A stretch of DNA of 64,000 bases from Nocardia wallacei. GTDB lineage: Bacteria > Actinomycetota > Actinomycetes > Mycobacteriales > Mycobacteriaceae. Shown here one piece after another: positions 35,031 through 46,663 of the stretch. Position numbers and translations under genes: made by a program. Where the stretch lies: contig NZ_JARWQD010000106.1 in NCBI RefSeq assembly GCF_029869545.1, positions 42,059 through 106,058 of the forward strand. The letters run 5' to 3'. Below the pieces are notes generated by a model, which saw only the letters and a list, made by a program, of their open reading frames with translations, was not told the DNA's origin and did not search any database. Positions within the stretch are counted from its first letter, which is position 1. Each line of letters starts with the position of its first letter.

Positions 35031-36278
35031 CTAGATGTAGAAGTCAAGCTCTTCCTGCCGTTTCAGCAGATCGCGCAGAGTGTACGGGTCCTCACCGAAG
35101 AAGTACAGCAGTCCCCAGTGGTTACCGAACGCCGTTCGTTTGGTGACCTTCTCCGCCAGGGGCGGGTTGAGTTCGTGCGAATCGAAATAGTCGTGATCCT
35201 CGGTCTCCTCGGGCAGCGACAACCGGCTGACCACGCGCCGCCGCGGATAGACCCCGAAGCTGCCCGCATGCCCTCGCGCATCCACCACCTCCTTCGGGAA
35301 GAAGTCGACGATTTCGTCCTCCGTGGTCTTCGGGTCGAAGGCGAGCACGAGCCCGTGGTAGGCGTTGAACCCGTACGTGCGCTCCAGCAACTCGAAGACA
35401 TTGAATCCGGGCGGCCGATAGGCCACCTCGCCGAAATACATCTCGCCGTCACTGGTGACGAAATACTCGGGGTGAACGAATCCGAATTCGATATCGAACG
35501 TCTTGACCAGCTTCTCGACCTGGCGGGTTATCTCCGGGCGATACTGCTCGAGTTCGGGCGTGGCGGGCACGAAGACCGAATATCCGAGCGTGACGTATTC
35601 GGATATGTTGAGGAAGCGGATCTTTCCGTCGTGGACCCACGCCTCCACCGCAAATTCCCACCCGTCCAGATGAGACTCCATCAACACCGGAAAATCCTCG
35701 TCCGGAATGGCATCGATCTCATCGGGCGTCCGGATGACGCGATGACCCAGGCAGCCCGCCTTGTCGAATGCCTTGATGTGGATAGGGTCGTTCGGGTCGC
35801 CGTCGAGCTTGAGCAGGGTCTGGTTGACCCGCTTGAGGAAGCGGATGACGTCGTCGCGCTCGTGCGCCTCCTCGAAGATCCCCACCCGGATGCCGCCGAG
35901 CTGTGCGCGGCGCTTCATCAGCGACTTGTCCCGCAGCAGCATCGCCTGGCCCAGCAGCCGCGGGTTGTCCAGCAGCACCGAGTTGATCGCACCGGCCCAC
36001 TCCACGGTCTCCTCGAAGATCGGGATCGCGACGTCCACACCTCGATCCCGCAGTGTCTCGGCGATCTCCATCGACCTGTCGTTGAGCCGCTCGAAATTCC
36101 AGGGGATATAGGGGATATCATGCTCGGCGCAATATTCCTTCGCCCACTCCGGTGCGACCACCACATACCGGCGGTCGAACCGATCCACGGCCTCGACCGC
36201 CTTCAGGCTCCAGCCCAGCAGTGCGATATAACCCTTCTCCGGGTTCCGGCTCCGCGATTCGTGAGTTGAAAATGACAA
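35031..36278 (-). CDS. ATP-grasp carboxylate-amine ligase family protein
   Basis: A 415-residue ATP-grasp enzyme. Visible features are the N-terminal Rossmann-like ALLGWSLKAVEAVDRFDRRY, ATP-binding strands DFPVLMESHLDGWEFAVEAW, the metal-binding region MYFGEVAYRPPGFNVFELLE, and a C-terminal capping part ending ELDFYI. These enzymes join a carboxylate to an amine using ATP; the substrates are unknown. The start is TTG with GGGGAG six bases upstream. It is the first gene of a two-gene unit with the papain-like protein, preceded by an AT-richer region, which suggests acquisition by transfer (inference). Confidence 0.82.
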   Translation of the reverse strand: MSFSTHESRSRNPEKGYIALLGWSLKAVEAVDRFDRRYVVVAPEWAKEYCAEHDIPYIPWNFERLNDRSMEIAETLRDRGVDVAIPIFEETVEWAGAINSVLLDNPRLLGQAMLLRDKSLMKRRAQLGGIRVGIFEEAHERDDVIRFLKRVNQTLLKLDGDPNDPIHIKAFDKAGCLGHRVIRTPDEIDAIPDEDFPVLMESHLDGWEFAVEAWVHDGKIRFLNISEYVTLGYSVFVPATPELEQYRPEITRQVEKLVKTFDIEFGFVHPEYFVTSDGEMYFGEVAYRPPGFNVFELLERTYGFNAYHGLVLAFDPKTTEDEIVDFFPKEVVDARGHAGSFGVYPRRRVVSRLSLPEETEDHDYFDSHELNPPLAEKVTKRTAFGNHWGLLYFFGEDPYTLRDLLKRQEELDFYI

Positions 36279-36647
36279 GCTTCTCCCCTTTCACGCCCGG
36301 CCAGTTCATGTATCCAGTGGGCGCAAATTACACACTGCAGACTGTACGACAGCCGGGAAATACTCGGTTCGAAGTATCGGTAATTCCATGATATTGCGCC
36401 ACCGTCATTACCAACGAGTACCCGGCACGGCCGACCGTCAAACCGAACGGTAATTGTCCTATTGTCGACAATTGATACGCCTCCGAAATTGCGGGGGCAC
36501 ACCGCGGCCGTCCACCGCCGCCCGGCACGTGTCGGACGCCACACGGCGACAGGCATCGGCTACGATCACTGCTGCCTCACGGTCCAGCAACCGGCCGCTG
36601 AGTAGGTCGGCGCACTGATGCGCCGGTTCAGATGATCGGAGGCGGTG
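36279..36647. other. AT-richer divergent intergenic region
   Basis: 369 bp between the minus-strand ATP-grasp gene and the plus-strand sigma operon, visibly less GC-rich than its surroundings between 36300 and 36490. It holds a perfect 12-bp palindrome ATTGTCGACAAT (36461-36472), a nearby AATTGTC, and GGTAAT / ATTACC repeats, which suggests regulated divergent promoters. No coding frame is supported. Confidence 0.65.
36461..36472. promoter_or_regulatory. 12-bp palindrome, operator candidate
   Basis: ATTGTCGACAAT is perfectly self-complementary and sits in the AT-richer region about 185 bp upstream of both the ATP-grasp gene and the anti-sigma gene. A related AATTGTC lies at 36452-36458. Which gene it serves is unknown. 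Confidence 0.4.
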
Positions 36648-37121
36648 GTGTCGGCGCGTACCGGCAGCGCCCGGGTTGTCTCATGCCCGAGCGGCGAAGC
36701 TCATATGGCGATTTCCCCCACGGCGCGGGCCCGCACGATCGGTGTGCAGGTCGGCGCCTGTTTCGAAGAACTGAGCATGTTGCGGTCGGTGACCGAGACA
36801 ATCGCTCTCCTCGCGGACTTCGGGATCGACGAGGTCACCGATATCCGCCTCGCCACCGAGGAGGTCGCCACCGCTCTGGTGCGCGACGCCGTCCCCGGTT
36901 CGGAACTCGACTGCTCCTTCAGATACGACGGCGCCGCGATGGACGTCCTGGTATCGGCCGTCACCGGCTCGGGCGCCCGTCCGGACCCCGACGACATCGG
37001 CTGGCACATCGTCTCGGCACTCACCGACACGCTCGAATTCTTTGTCGGCCCTTACGATTACGGACTCGGCGGATACCCCACGGTCGCAGAGTTCCACTGG
37101 ACACGCGGCGGTGCGCGATGA
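36648..37121 (+). CDS. Anti-sigma factor, RsbW/UsfX-like
   Basis: A 157-residue protein of the RsbW-type histidine-kinase-like ATPase fold: ARTIGVQVGACFEELSMLRS, DIRLATEEVATALVRDAVPG (the N-box region, with ATEEV where many have DEA..N), and a degenerate ATP-binding C-terminal half ending EFHWTRGG. It should bind and inhibit the sigma factor of the next gene, which its stop overlaps by 4 bp (ATGA). A strong GGAGG lies five bases before the GTG at 36648; an ATG at 36705 is an alternative. No anti-anti-sigma gene is adjacent. Confidence 0.83.
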   Translation: MSARTGSARVVSCPSGEAHMAISPTARARTIGVQVGACFEELSMLRSVTETIALLADFGIDEVTDIRLATEEVATALVRDAVPGSELDCSFRYDGAAMDVLVSAVTGSGARPDPDDIGWHIVSALTDTLEFFVGPYDYGLGGYPTVAEFHWTRGGAR

Positions 37122-37936
37122 GCGGAGACACCTTCGGAACCACCTTGGACAGCCCCGACGAGCCCGTCTCCGACGATGGCTTCGGTTTCGTCGACGCGCT
37201 GTTCATCGAGATCGGCGGGCTCCATCTCGACGATCCGCGACGCCGGTCACTGCGCAACGAGGTCATCACCCGCTGTCTCCCGGTGGCCGAGCGCATCGCG
37301 GGCAAGTTCGTCGGCCGCGGTGAAAACTACGAGGATCTCCTGCAGATCGCCCGCGTCGGACTCGTGGCCGCCGTCGATCGGTTCGACCCCGATCACGGCA
37401 CCGCATTCCTCGGTTTCGCGGTGCCGACCATCATGGGAGAACTGCGGCGGCACTTCCGTGATCACACCTGGGCCGTGCGGGTTCCCCGGCGACTCAAAGA
37501 GATTCAGAGCAGGCTGGGTCCGGCGACCGATGCGCTGACCCAGCGGCTGGGGCGATCACCCGCGGCACGCGAGATCGCCGCAGAGCTCGGTGTGGACCTC
37601 GCCGAGGTCACCCAGGCGCTGATCGCGCGCAACGCCTACCACGCGTCGTCCATCGATGCCGGTACCGAAGTCGACGACGGCAGGTCGGCTCCCCGGTCTT
37701 TACTGGACATCCTCGGCGATGTGGAGCCGCGATATGGAAATATCGACGACTACCTGGCGATCGGCCCGCTGTTGGCTGCCCTGTCCGACCGCGAGCGCCA
37801 GGTGCTGGTCATGCGGTTCCGGGATTCGATGTCCCAGCAGGAGATCGCGGACCGGCTCGGTTGTTCCCAGATGCAGATCTCGCGCGTCCTGACGAAGACA
37901 CTGCGGGTCCTGCGCGACCAGGCCTGCCGGGAATGA
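37118..37936 (+). CDS. sigF: SigF/SigB-type sigma factor
   Basis: A 272-residue group 3 sigma factor of the stress/sporulation (SigB/SigF/SigG) type. Region 2 is visible (NYEDLLQIARVGLVAAVDRF, FAVPTIMGELRRHFRDH, WAVRVPRRLKEIQ), region 3 includes RSPAAREIAAELGVDLAEV, and region 4 ends with LSDRERQVLVMRFRDSMSQQ and CSQMQISRVLTKTLRVLR. It directs RNA polymerase to stress promoters and is held by the anti-sigma factor encoded just before it, with which it is translationally coupled. The symbol is by family resemblance. Confidence 0.9.
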   Translation: MSGDTFGTTLDSPDEPVSDDGFGFVDALFIEIGGLHLDDPRRRSLRNEVITRCLPVAERIAGKFVGRGENYEDLLQIARVGLVAAVDRFDPDHGTAFLGFAVPTIMGELRRHFRDHTWAVRVPRRLKEIQSRLGPATDALTQRLGRSPAAREIAAELGVDLAEVTQALIARNAYHASSIDAGTEVDDGRSAPRSLLDILGDVEPRYGNIDDYLAIGPLLAALSDRERQVLVMRFRDSMSQQEIADRLGCSQMQISRVLTKTLRVLRDQACRE

Positions 37937-37967
37937 CCGTGCGCACCAAGTCGTCTCGACCCTCGAG

Positions 37968-38705
37968 ATGATCCCGATCGACACCGGCAGAACGGATACC
38001 GACGCAATGATCGATGGCGAACACCTCGACCCGCAGCTGGTGACCGCGCTCGGCAGCGTGCTCGGCAACGAGCCGTGCGACAACGCGGGCGAGTTCCGGT
38101 TCACGCTCGCCGACCAGCGGTGGGAATGGTCGGACGAGGTGGCCCGGCTGTTCGGGTACGAACCGGGCACGATCGAGCCGACGACCGAACTCCTGCTGTC
38201 CCACCAGCACCCGGACGATCGAGCCGACCTCGAGGCGGTCATCGAGAAGGTCATCGAAGGGCACGAACCGTTCTGCGGGCGGCAGCGGATAATCGACACC
38301 GCGGGCGCGACCCGCGAGGTGATCGTCATCGCCGACTACGAATCCGACGACCACGGAACAGTCACCGGCACCACGGGCTATTACGTCGATCTCACCGATG
38401 CCCTCGAAGAGGAGCGCAACGACATCATCAACGACCTGCTCCCCGAGGTGATCGCCAGCCGGGCCCCGATCGAACAGGCCAAGGGGGTGCTCGCACTGGT
38501 GTACGGGCTCAACGCAGAACAGGCGTTCGCGGTGTTGAAATGGCGCTCACACCACACCAATACCAAGATCCGGGCGCTCTCGGCCAGGCTGGTGAAGGAG
38601 GCGAACGCCATCGACCCGAACGGCGGCGGATTGCGCAACCGGTTCGACCATGTGCTGCTCACCGTGCACGAACGGGTCCAACCCGGCGACGGCGCCGAGG
38701 AGTAG
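37968..38705 (+). CDS. PAS-ANTAR regulator
   Basis: A 245-residue signalling protein. Residues about 40-140 form a PAS domain (FRFTLADQRWEWSDEVARLF, LLLSHQHPDDRADLE, STRAND-like TGTTGYYVDLTDALEEE); residues about 150-215 form an ANTAR RNA-binding domain (EVIASRAPIEQAKGVLALVY, GLNAEQAFAVLKWRSHHTN). ANTAR proteins relieve transcription termination by binding paired hairpins. It lies 31 bp after the sigma gene and is probably in the same operon. The ATG at 37968 or the next at 38007 may be used. Confidence 0.85.
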   Translation: MIPIDTGRTDTDAMIDGEHLDPQLVTALGSVLGNEPCDNAGEFRFTLADQRWEWSDEVARLFGYEPGTIEPTTELLLSHQHPDDRADLEAVIEKVIEGHEPFCGRQRIIDTAGATREVIVIADYESDDHGTVTGTTGYYVDLTDALEEERNDIINDLLPEVIASRAPIEQAKGVLALVYGLNAEQAFAVLKWRSHHTNTKIRALSARLVKEANAIDPNGGGLRNRFDHVLLTVHERVQPGDGAEE

Positions 38706-38781
38706 ACGATCGCCTGTCGGCGGGCATAACCGTCGAAGGGCCGGGTACGCGATCGATACCCAGCAATGTTCAGGAGTTCCC

Positions 38782-39093
38782 ATGAGCATCGTCATCGGTC
38801 TGACGGCCGTGGGCGCCGCCGTCATCCTCGGCATCGTCGGGGTGCTGACCGACGGGCCGTTCCTGTTCGGCATCGTCGTCGGCGCGGTCGGTGCGGCCGG
38901 TCTGGCGCTGCTGTCGACCGCCCTGCGGCCCGCCGCACGCCCCACCGACTCCGCCGCCCACGATCCGAACCGGTCGCCCGACGACTCCGCGTTGAGCCGC
39001 GACCGCCGCGAGCACGCCGGTGGTTCGCGGCACATCCGCACCCATCCGAGCTGGCGGGATCGACTCGAGCTACCACGCCGTCGGCGCAACTGA
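38782..39093 (+). CDS. Small two-helix membrane protein
   Basis: A 103-residue protein: two hydrophobic segments (IVIGLTAVGAAVILGIVGVL and LFGIVVGAVGAAGLALLSTA) followed by a hydrophilic Arg/Asp/His-rich tail. The ATG at 38782 follows CAGGAG at good spacing. No family recognised; small membrane proteins of this kind are common near sigma-factor modules. It follows the PAS-ANTAR gene by 76 bp. Confidence 0.6.
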   Translation: MSIVIGLTAVGAAVILGIVGVLTDGPFLFGIVVGAVGAAGLALLSTALRPAARPTDSAAHDPNRSPDDSALSRDRREHAGGSRHIRTHPSWRDRLELPRRRRN

Positions 39094-39235
39094 TATCGCG
39101 TCGAAACACCCGGTGCCCCACGGCCATACGGGAAACGATCACCACCGATTCGCGGCGCCCGTGCGGTACCGTAGGTGCGCCGGTCTCCGGCGCCCGCGGC
39201 TCGGCCGCGGATCCTCGGCGATCCCAGGAGGGGCG

Positions 39236-39520
39236 ATGACCGACGATCGTGCGGCGGTCTTCGCCGACCATTGCCAGCGCCTGATTCAGGATCTGAACAG
39301 TGTTGCGCTGCAACTGCGGACGGTGGACGAGCGCCTGAAAGACGGCACCGTCACCGACGAGGAGGCGCGTGCGGCGCGTGAGACGGTATCGACGACGATC
39401 CGGCGGTTGGAAACCTACATTCGTGAGGCGGGCATCACCATGCTCGACCTCACGACGGGCTGGGACGTCGACACCGATGCCGACGGGCCCGGCACGGCGC
39501 GCAGAAAGCCTTGGCGGTAG
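39236..39520 (+). CDS. Small helical protein, DHp-like
   Basis: A 94-residue soluble helical protein starting MTDDRAAVFADHCQRLIQDL and continuing NSVALQLRTVDERL. The first helix resembles the dimerisation helix of DevS/DosT-type histidine kinases but lacks the phospho-acceptor motif and any ATPase domain. The ATG at 39236 follows AGGAGGGG, a strong ribosome site. It is convergent with a second small helical gene. Function unknown. Confidence 0.65.
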   Translation: MTDDRAAVFADHCQRLIQDLNSVALQLRTVDERLKDGTVTDEEARAARETVSTTIRRLETYIREAGITMLDLTTGWDVDTDADGPGTARRKPWR

Positions 39521-39541
39521 CCGTATTTCGTGCGAGCCGGT

Positions 39542-39745
39542 TCACGGTGTGCGTGACGGCGGCGCCTCTCGGACGAGGGCCAGCACCGCCGCGCTCGCGT
39601 CGCGGACCAGTAGATCCAGATCCTCGAGTGTCCCGGCGATGGCCTCGCGGACGGCATGATTGTCGGCGGGCGTGGCGTGTCCGTTGTCGACCACCACGTG
39701 TAGCGCGTTCAGTTGCAACCCGACATCGAACAGGTGCCGCACCAA
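39542..39745 (-). CDS. Small helical protein, DHp-like, start uncertain
   Basis: A 67-residue protein from the GTG at 39745, containing VRHLFDVGLQLNALHVVVDN, which resembles the VIQRLFATGLQLQ helix of DevS/DosT-type kinases. The frame stays open and looks coding upstream to about 39870 (residues reading TPEFVAASDRL and others) without an ATG, GTG or TTG other than those at 39745-39748. The true protein may therefore be longer with an unusual start, or be truncated. It follows the GAF-ANTAR genes on the same strand. Confidence 0.5.
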   Translation of the reverse strand: MVRHLFDVGLQLNALHVVVDNGHATPADNHAVREAIAGTLEDLDLLVRDASAAVLALVREAPPSRTP

Positions 39746-39909
39746 GCGGTCGCTCGCTGCTACGAATTCCGGTGTTTCACAACTTCTTTCGAAGGTGGCG
39801 GCCGGACGGGCCGCCGCGGGCGAGGTGTCGATGATGCTGCTCCAAGGGTCGGCGGGTACGCCTTGATTCGACTACCAGGGTCCGGAGCAGCGGCAAGGTG
39901 CCGACCAGA

Positions 39910-40656
39910 TTACTCCGTGTCGTCCGGCCGCGCCGCAACCACGATGGTGTCCAGCTCGACGGTGCGCTCGACCACGGCGAGTGCGAGCTCGGCCAGCCGA
40001 TGGTTGGTGTCGCGTGCGTACTTGCGGAGCCGCTGGAACGCCATGTCCATGTCGAGGTTTCCGCGTTCGGCGAGCATTCCCTTGGCCTGCTCGATGACCA
40101 CCCGGCTGTTGAGCGCGCGATTGAGCTGCTCGTTCACCGCCAGCGAGTCCGCCAGGATGCGGGCGTGCAGGATCCCGATCGTCGCGACGTCGGCGAGCGC
40201 CTGCGCGATGTGCAGGTCGTCGGCGCCCAGTGTGCCGGGGCGGGTGGTGAACAGATTGAGCGCCCCGATCCGGTCGGCGCGCAGCCGCATGGGAAGCGCG
40301 CAGACCCCGCGAAAGCCCTGTCGCAGAGCATATTCGACGAACTGCGGCCACCGGTCGCCGACGGCGTCGAGATCCTCGACCAAGACCTGCTCGCCGGTGC
40401 GGAACGCCTGCAGGCACGGACCCGCGGCGGCCTGGATCTGCAGCAGTTCGAGCAGCCGCATCTCCTCGGAGGTGGACGCCAGCACCTGCAACTCACCGCG
40501 GCCGTCGGCCAGCAGCAGGCCCGCGGCGTCGGCGTGCAGCAGATCGACCGAGGTGTCGACCAGCTCCTGCGTCAGGTCCACCGGGTCGTAATCGGCGACC
40601 AGGGTGTCGACCAGACGCACCAACGCCGCAGTCAGCGCGGTTTCTCGGCCTGCCAT
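39910..40656 (-). CDS. GAF-ANTAR regulator
   Basis: A 248-residue regulator: an N-terminal GAF domain (VDLLHADAAGLLLADGRGEL, AGPCLQAFRTGEQVLVEDL, GFRGVCALPMRLRADRIGAL, about 20-165) and a C-terminal ANTAR domain (LNSRVVIEQAKGMLAERGNL, AFQRLRKYARDTNHRLAELA). It should sense a small signal and act as an RNA-binding antiterminator. It is the second gene of a pair with another GAF-ANTAR gene 20 bp upstream, so they are probably co-transcribed and may heterodimerise. Confidence 0.9.
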   Translation of the reverse strand: MAGRETALTAALVRLVDTLVADYDPVDLTQELVDTSVDLLHADAAGLLLADGRGELQVLASTSEEMRLLELLQIQAAAGPCLQAFRTGEQVLVEDLDAVGDRWPQFVEYALRQGFRGVCALPMRLRADRIGALNLFTTRPGTLGADDLHIAQALADVATIGILHARILADSLAVNEQLNRALNSRVVIEQAKGMLAERGNLDMDMAFQRLRKYARDTNHRLAELALAVVERTVELDTIVVAARPDDTE

Positions 40657-40676
40657 CTCAATTCACCCTTCTCGTG

Positions 40677-41444
40677 TCAGATCGGATCGGGCTCGGCGCG
40701 CCGATGCCGATCGGGTTGCGCGTCCGGCGGGAAGCGCAAGCGGCGGGCGACGACATCCGCGGCGACGTCCGCGAGCGTGCGCTCGGTACTGAACGCGTAC
40801 CCCACCAGCCGGGAATATGCGACCGCGGCGCTGCAGTCCAGCTGCACCGCGATCATCCCGGTCGCCTGATGGATCTCGCGGGCCGCCAGCGACTGCTCCC
40901 ACCATGGTCCCAGCTCCCTGTCGGTGAAGCCGACCGCGTCGTCCACCGGGGTGGTCAGGGTGGTCAGCAGGATCGTGGTGATCACGGTGGCCACCTGGGT
41001 CGCGTCGCTGTACGCCTCGACGTCCCGCACGACCCGGTCCGCACCGAGCAGGTCGAGAAATCCGACCCGGATCGCGCCGACCCGCAGCGGGAGGGAACAT
41101 ACCGGACTCGTCACGGTGAACCGATTCCACTGCGCGAGCAACGGCCACCTCCCGGCCGCGATCATCTCGGCGAAGTCGCGAACACGGACCGACGCCCCGG
41201 CGGCATGGGCATCGGGGCCGGGTCCCTCACCGGTGGCGGCCTGGGCGTCGGCGAAACGCGCGGCGGTGTCCCCGGCCGCACCCAGAACCTCCCAGCGCCC
41301 GCCCGGCATCGCCAGCGTGATGGCCGCCTGCGCCACCGGCAGCACGCGAACACACGCGTCGCACAGCCGATTGTTCGACGCCGCGTTCCGGCCGTCGCCC
41401 GCCTCGCGCAGCGCGATCACGAACCGGGTCGCCGCGGTGGTCAT
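40677..41444 (-). CDS. GAF-ANTAR-like regulator
   Basis: A 255-residue paralogue of the downstream regulator: a GAF-like domain (LCDACVRVLPVAQAAITLAM, VCSLPLRVGAIRVGFLDLLG) and a C-terminal ANTAR-like part (AAREIHQATGMIAVQLDCSA, YSRLVGYAFSTERTLADVAA). The ANTAR segment is more divergent than its neighbour's. The ATG at 41444 is chosen because upstream residues are Arg/Pro-rich and unlike the family. It is first in a two-gene operon. Confidence 0.83.
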   Translation of the reverse strand: MTTAATRFVIALREAGDGRNAASNNRLCDACVRVLPVAQAAITLAMPGGRWEVLGAAGDTAARFADAQAATGEGPGPDAHAAGASVRVRDFAEMIAAGRWPLLAQWNRFTVTSPVCSLPLRVGAIRVGFLDLLGADRVVRDVEAYSDATQVATVITTILLTTLTTPVDDAVGFTDRELGPWWEQSLAAREIHQATGMIAVQLDCSAAVAYSRLVGYAFSTERTLADVAADVVARRLRFPPDAQPDRHRRAEPDPI

Positions 41445-41779
41445 CCGGAACCACCGGACGAACACCGTCGATCGGCCATCGTGCTCTGCTCCTGTCCTAC
41501 TCGGTCGACTCGGCGACACCGCGGGTCGCGGGCATCCGTCCGTCGGAGGCCGAATCCGAGCGCCGGCCAGGATCCCGAAGCCTAGTGGAACCGTATGCTC
41601 GACACGGGCTCGCACCGGTCATCCGCGCGCCGTCGCGAGCAGCCCTGCTCTCGGATTCGCATGAACGAGCCGCCGGGGTCCAGAGCGGAACATCCGAACC
41701 ACAGCGACAGCGGAACAACCCGGTCGCCGCGATGCGGGTACCCCTCAGTCTACGGTTCGACGGTGCGGCGCAGGGGGCT
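41445..41779. other. 335-bp intergenic region, promoter of the GAF-ANTAR pair
   Basis: It separates the 3' end of the TIGR02569-like gene from the GAF-ANTAR operon, all on the minus strand. Open frames here have poor coding character. I see no clear hairpin, repeat or SigF-type promoter motif. Confidence 0.5.
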
Positions 41780-42631
41780 TCAGAGTTTCATCCGGATCAT
41801 GTCGGCGGTGCGGGCCAGGCCCGGGAACGCCTCCGGGGTGGAGCGGGGGTGCAGTGCGTGGACCGCGAGGCGGAACATGACCGCTCGCAAGATCATTTGC
41901 GGCCATTCGGGGAGGTCGGCCCAGCGGGTCAGCAGGCCGTCGTCGGCGCCGCCCCACGACAGAGCGTCGACGACGATCACCCCGGCGGCCCAGGGGGCGG
42001 GACGCCAGTAGGGGGTGAGGTCGGTGAGGCCGGGCGTGAACGCACCCGAGAAGAGGACGGTGCCGAACAGGTCGCCGTGCACCAACTGCGACGGTGTCTG
42101 TACGGGTTTGCGCAGAGTGGCCAGCTGGGCGAGCATTTCGAGGCTGCGCCGGCCGTCGGGCGAGGTGGTCGGGAGCATGCCGCCCAGCTTCAGGCTGCGC
42201 AGCGGGACCGGCTCCCAGGCGGCGCGGTCGGCGGCGACGAAGACGTCCACATCCACCCACGGCGCGATCGGCTGCTGCACCAGGAACCGCGGCCGCTCGA
42301 GTTTCGCGGTCGCCTGATGCAGCCGCAGCGACACCGACACCACCTCGTCGTGCCGGGGCTCGGGCGTGCCCTCCAGGAAAGTGTCCGCGCGCCAACCGGA
42401 TACGACGTAACGCCCGTCGGTCCCGCGCACCGGACGGGCCAGCCGCAACCCGTCCACCTGCAGCGCCTCGCGCACCTTGGCCGACCATGCGGCGCGGGCA
42501 TGGTCGGCAACCGGCGACAGCACCACATCGCCGCAGCGCCATCCGCCGTCCCAATCGCCCAGCGCGACCGGGGTCACCTCGCGAAGCCCGAACGTGGCCC
42601 GCACATGTTCGGGAGGTTCCACAGACGTCAC
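41780..42631 (-). CDS. TIGR02569-family phosphotransferase-like protein
   Basis: A 283-residue actinobacterial protein whose motifs match TIGR02569: ALGDWDGGWRCGDVVLSPVA, ARPVRGTDGRYVVSGWRADT and the APH-like HGDLFGTVLFSG segment. The fold resembles aminoglycoside/choline kinases, but the function is unknown. In Mycobacterium a homologue sits beside moeZ, as here. The GTG at 42631 is preferred; an ATG at 42694 would add 21 residues. It is downstream of moeZ, past a long hairpin. Confidence 0.78.
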   Translation of the reverse strand: MTSVEPPEHVRATFGLREVTPVALGDWDGGWRCGDVVLSPVADHARAAWSAKVREALQVDGLRLARPVRGTDGRYVVSGWRADTFLEGTPEPRHDEVVSVSLRLHQATAKLERPRFLVQQPIAPWVDVDVFVAADRAAWEPVPLRSLKLGGMLPTTSPDGRRSLEMLAQLATLRKPVQTPSQLVHGDLFGTVLFSGAFTPGLTDLTPYWRPAPWAAGVIVVDALSWGGADDGLLTRWADLPEWPQMILRAVMFRLAVHALHPRSTPEAFPGLARTADMIRMKL

Positions 42632-42850
42632 GGCCGTACCGTACTCCCGGACCGTTGTCCACCACGGAAGCCGCGCCGATGTGGCTATCAGCATCGAACC
42701 TCCAGCTCCCGCACCCGACGCGGCCCGTTGTCCGCGCCACGGAACAGCGCCGGATTAACACCCTTTGCACACTTTCGAATGGATGTTAGTCGGCCGGAGG
42801 GGGATTCGGTCCCCGCAAACGAACCACGCGAGGGGGGAATACCCCGCGCG

Positions 42851-42909
42851 GGTCAGCCGCTGCCTGGTCCCCACGCGCCGGTCAGCCGCTGCCTGATCCC
42901 CACGCTGCC
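42851..42909. repeat. 29/30-bp tandem duplication next to a hairpin
   Basis: Two units (42851-42879 and 42880-42909) share GGTCAGCCGCTGCCTG and a CCCCACG-type end. The second unit contains the left arm of the hairpin at 42898-42935, and the first a degenerate copy of the same arm. Confidence 0.8.
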
Positions 42910-42913
42910 GGTA

Positions 42914-46266
<3,353 letters not shown>

Positions 46267-46284
46267 ATCCCGGCCGGAACGACG

Positions 46285-46313
46285 AAAGCCCACCCGGTCC
46301 CGGGTGGGCTTTT
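46285..46313 (+). terminator. Rho-independent terminator
   Basis: AAAGCCCACCCG (46285-46296), loop GTCC, CGGGTGGGCTTT (46301-46312), followed by T and a T-rich stretch. A perfect 12-bp stem 18 bp after the TetR stop. The A-run at its other end means it can also serve the convergent DUF3107 gene. Confidence 0.92.
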
Positions 46314-46331
46314 CGCTTTTCGCCTCGCGAA

Positions 46332-46559
46332 TTACACCGCAGCGAAACCCACGCGGCCGCTGGTCGACGTGCCGATCTCCACGTAGGCGACCTTGGCGGC
46401 CTGGATCAGGTATTTGCGGCCCTTCTCGTCGGTCAGCGCCACCACGCCGCCGTTACCCTCCAGCGCACCGGACACCAGCGCCTCGACCTCTTCCGGGGTC
46501 TGCGAACTGGTGATGACGAGCTCGCGCGGGCTATCCGAAATACCGATCTTGACCTCCAC
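46332..46559 (-). CDS. DUF3107 small conserved protein
   Basis: A 75-residue protein beginning VEVKIGISDSPRELVITSSQ and containing LIQAAKVAYVEIG, a perfect match to the DUF3107 pattern (the mycobacterial TB9.4-like protein). Function unknown. The GTG at 46559 is chosen because AGGAGG lies six bases upstream; a TTG two codons out also exists. It is convergent with the TetR gene across the terminator. Confidence 0.88.
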   Translation of the reverse strand: MEVKIGISDSPRELVITSSQTPEEVEALVSGALEGNGGVVALTDEKGRKYLIQAAKVAYVEIGTSTSGRVGFAAV

Positions 46560-46663
46560 GGCCAACCTCCTAGAGTCCTGATGCTGTCCTGCTCAGGCTA
46601 ATGCAGGACGAGTGGGCAGAGTGACGCGCCAGGTGCGCTGTCAGCGAACCTTCGTCCCGGGCC

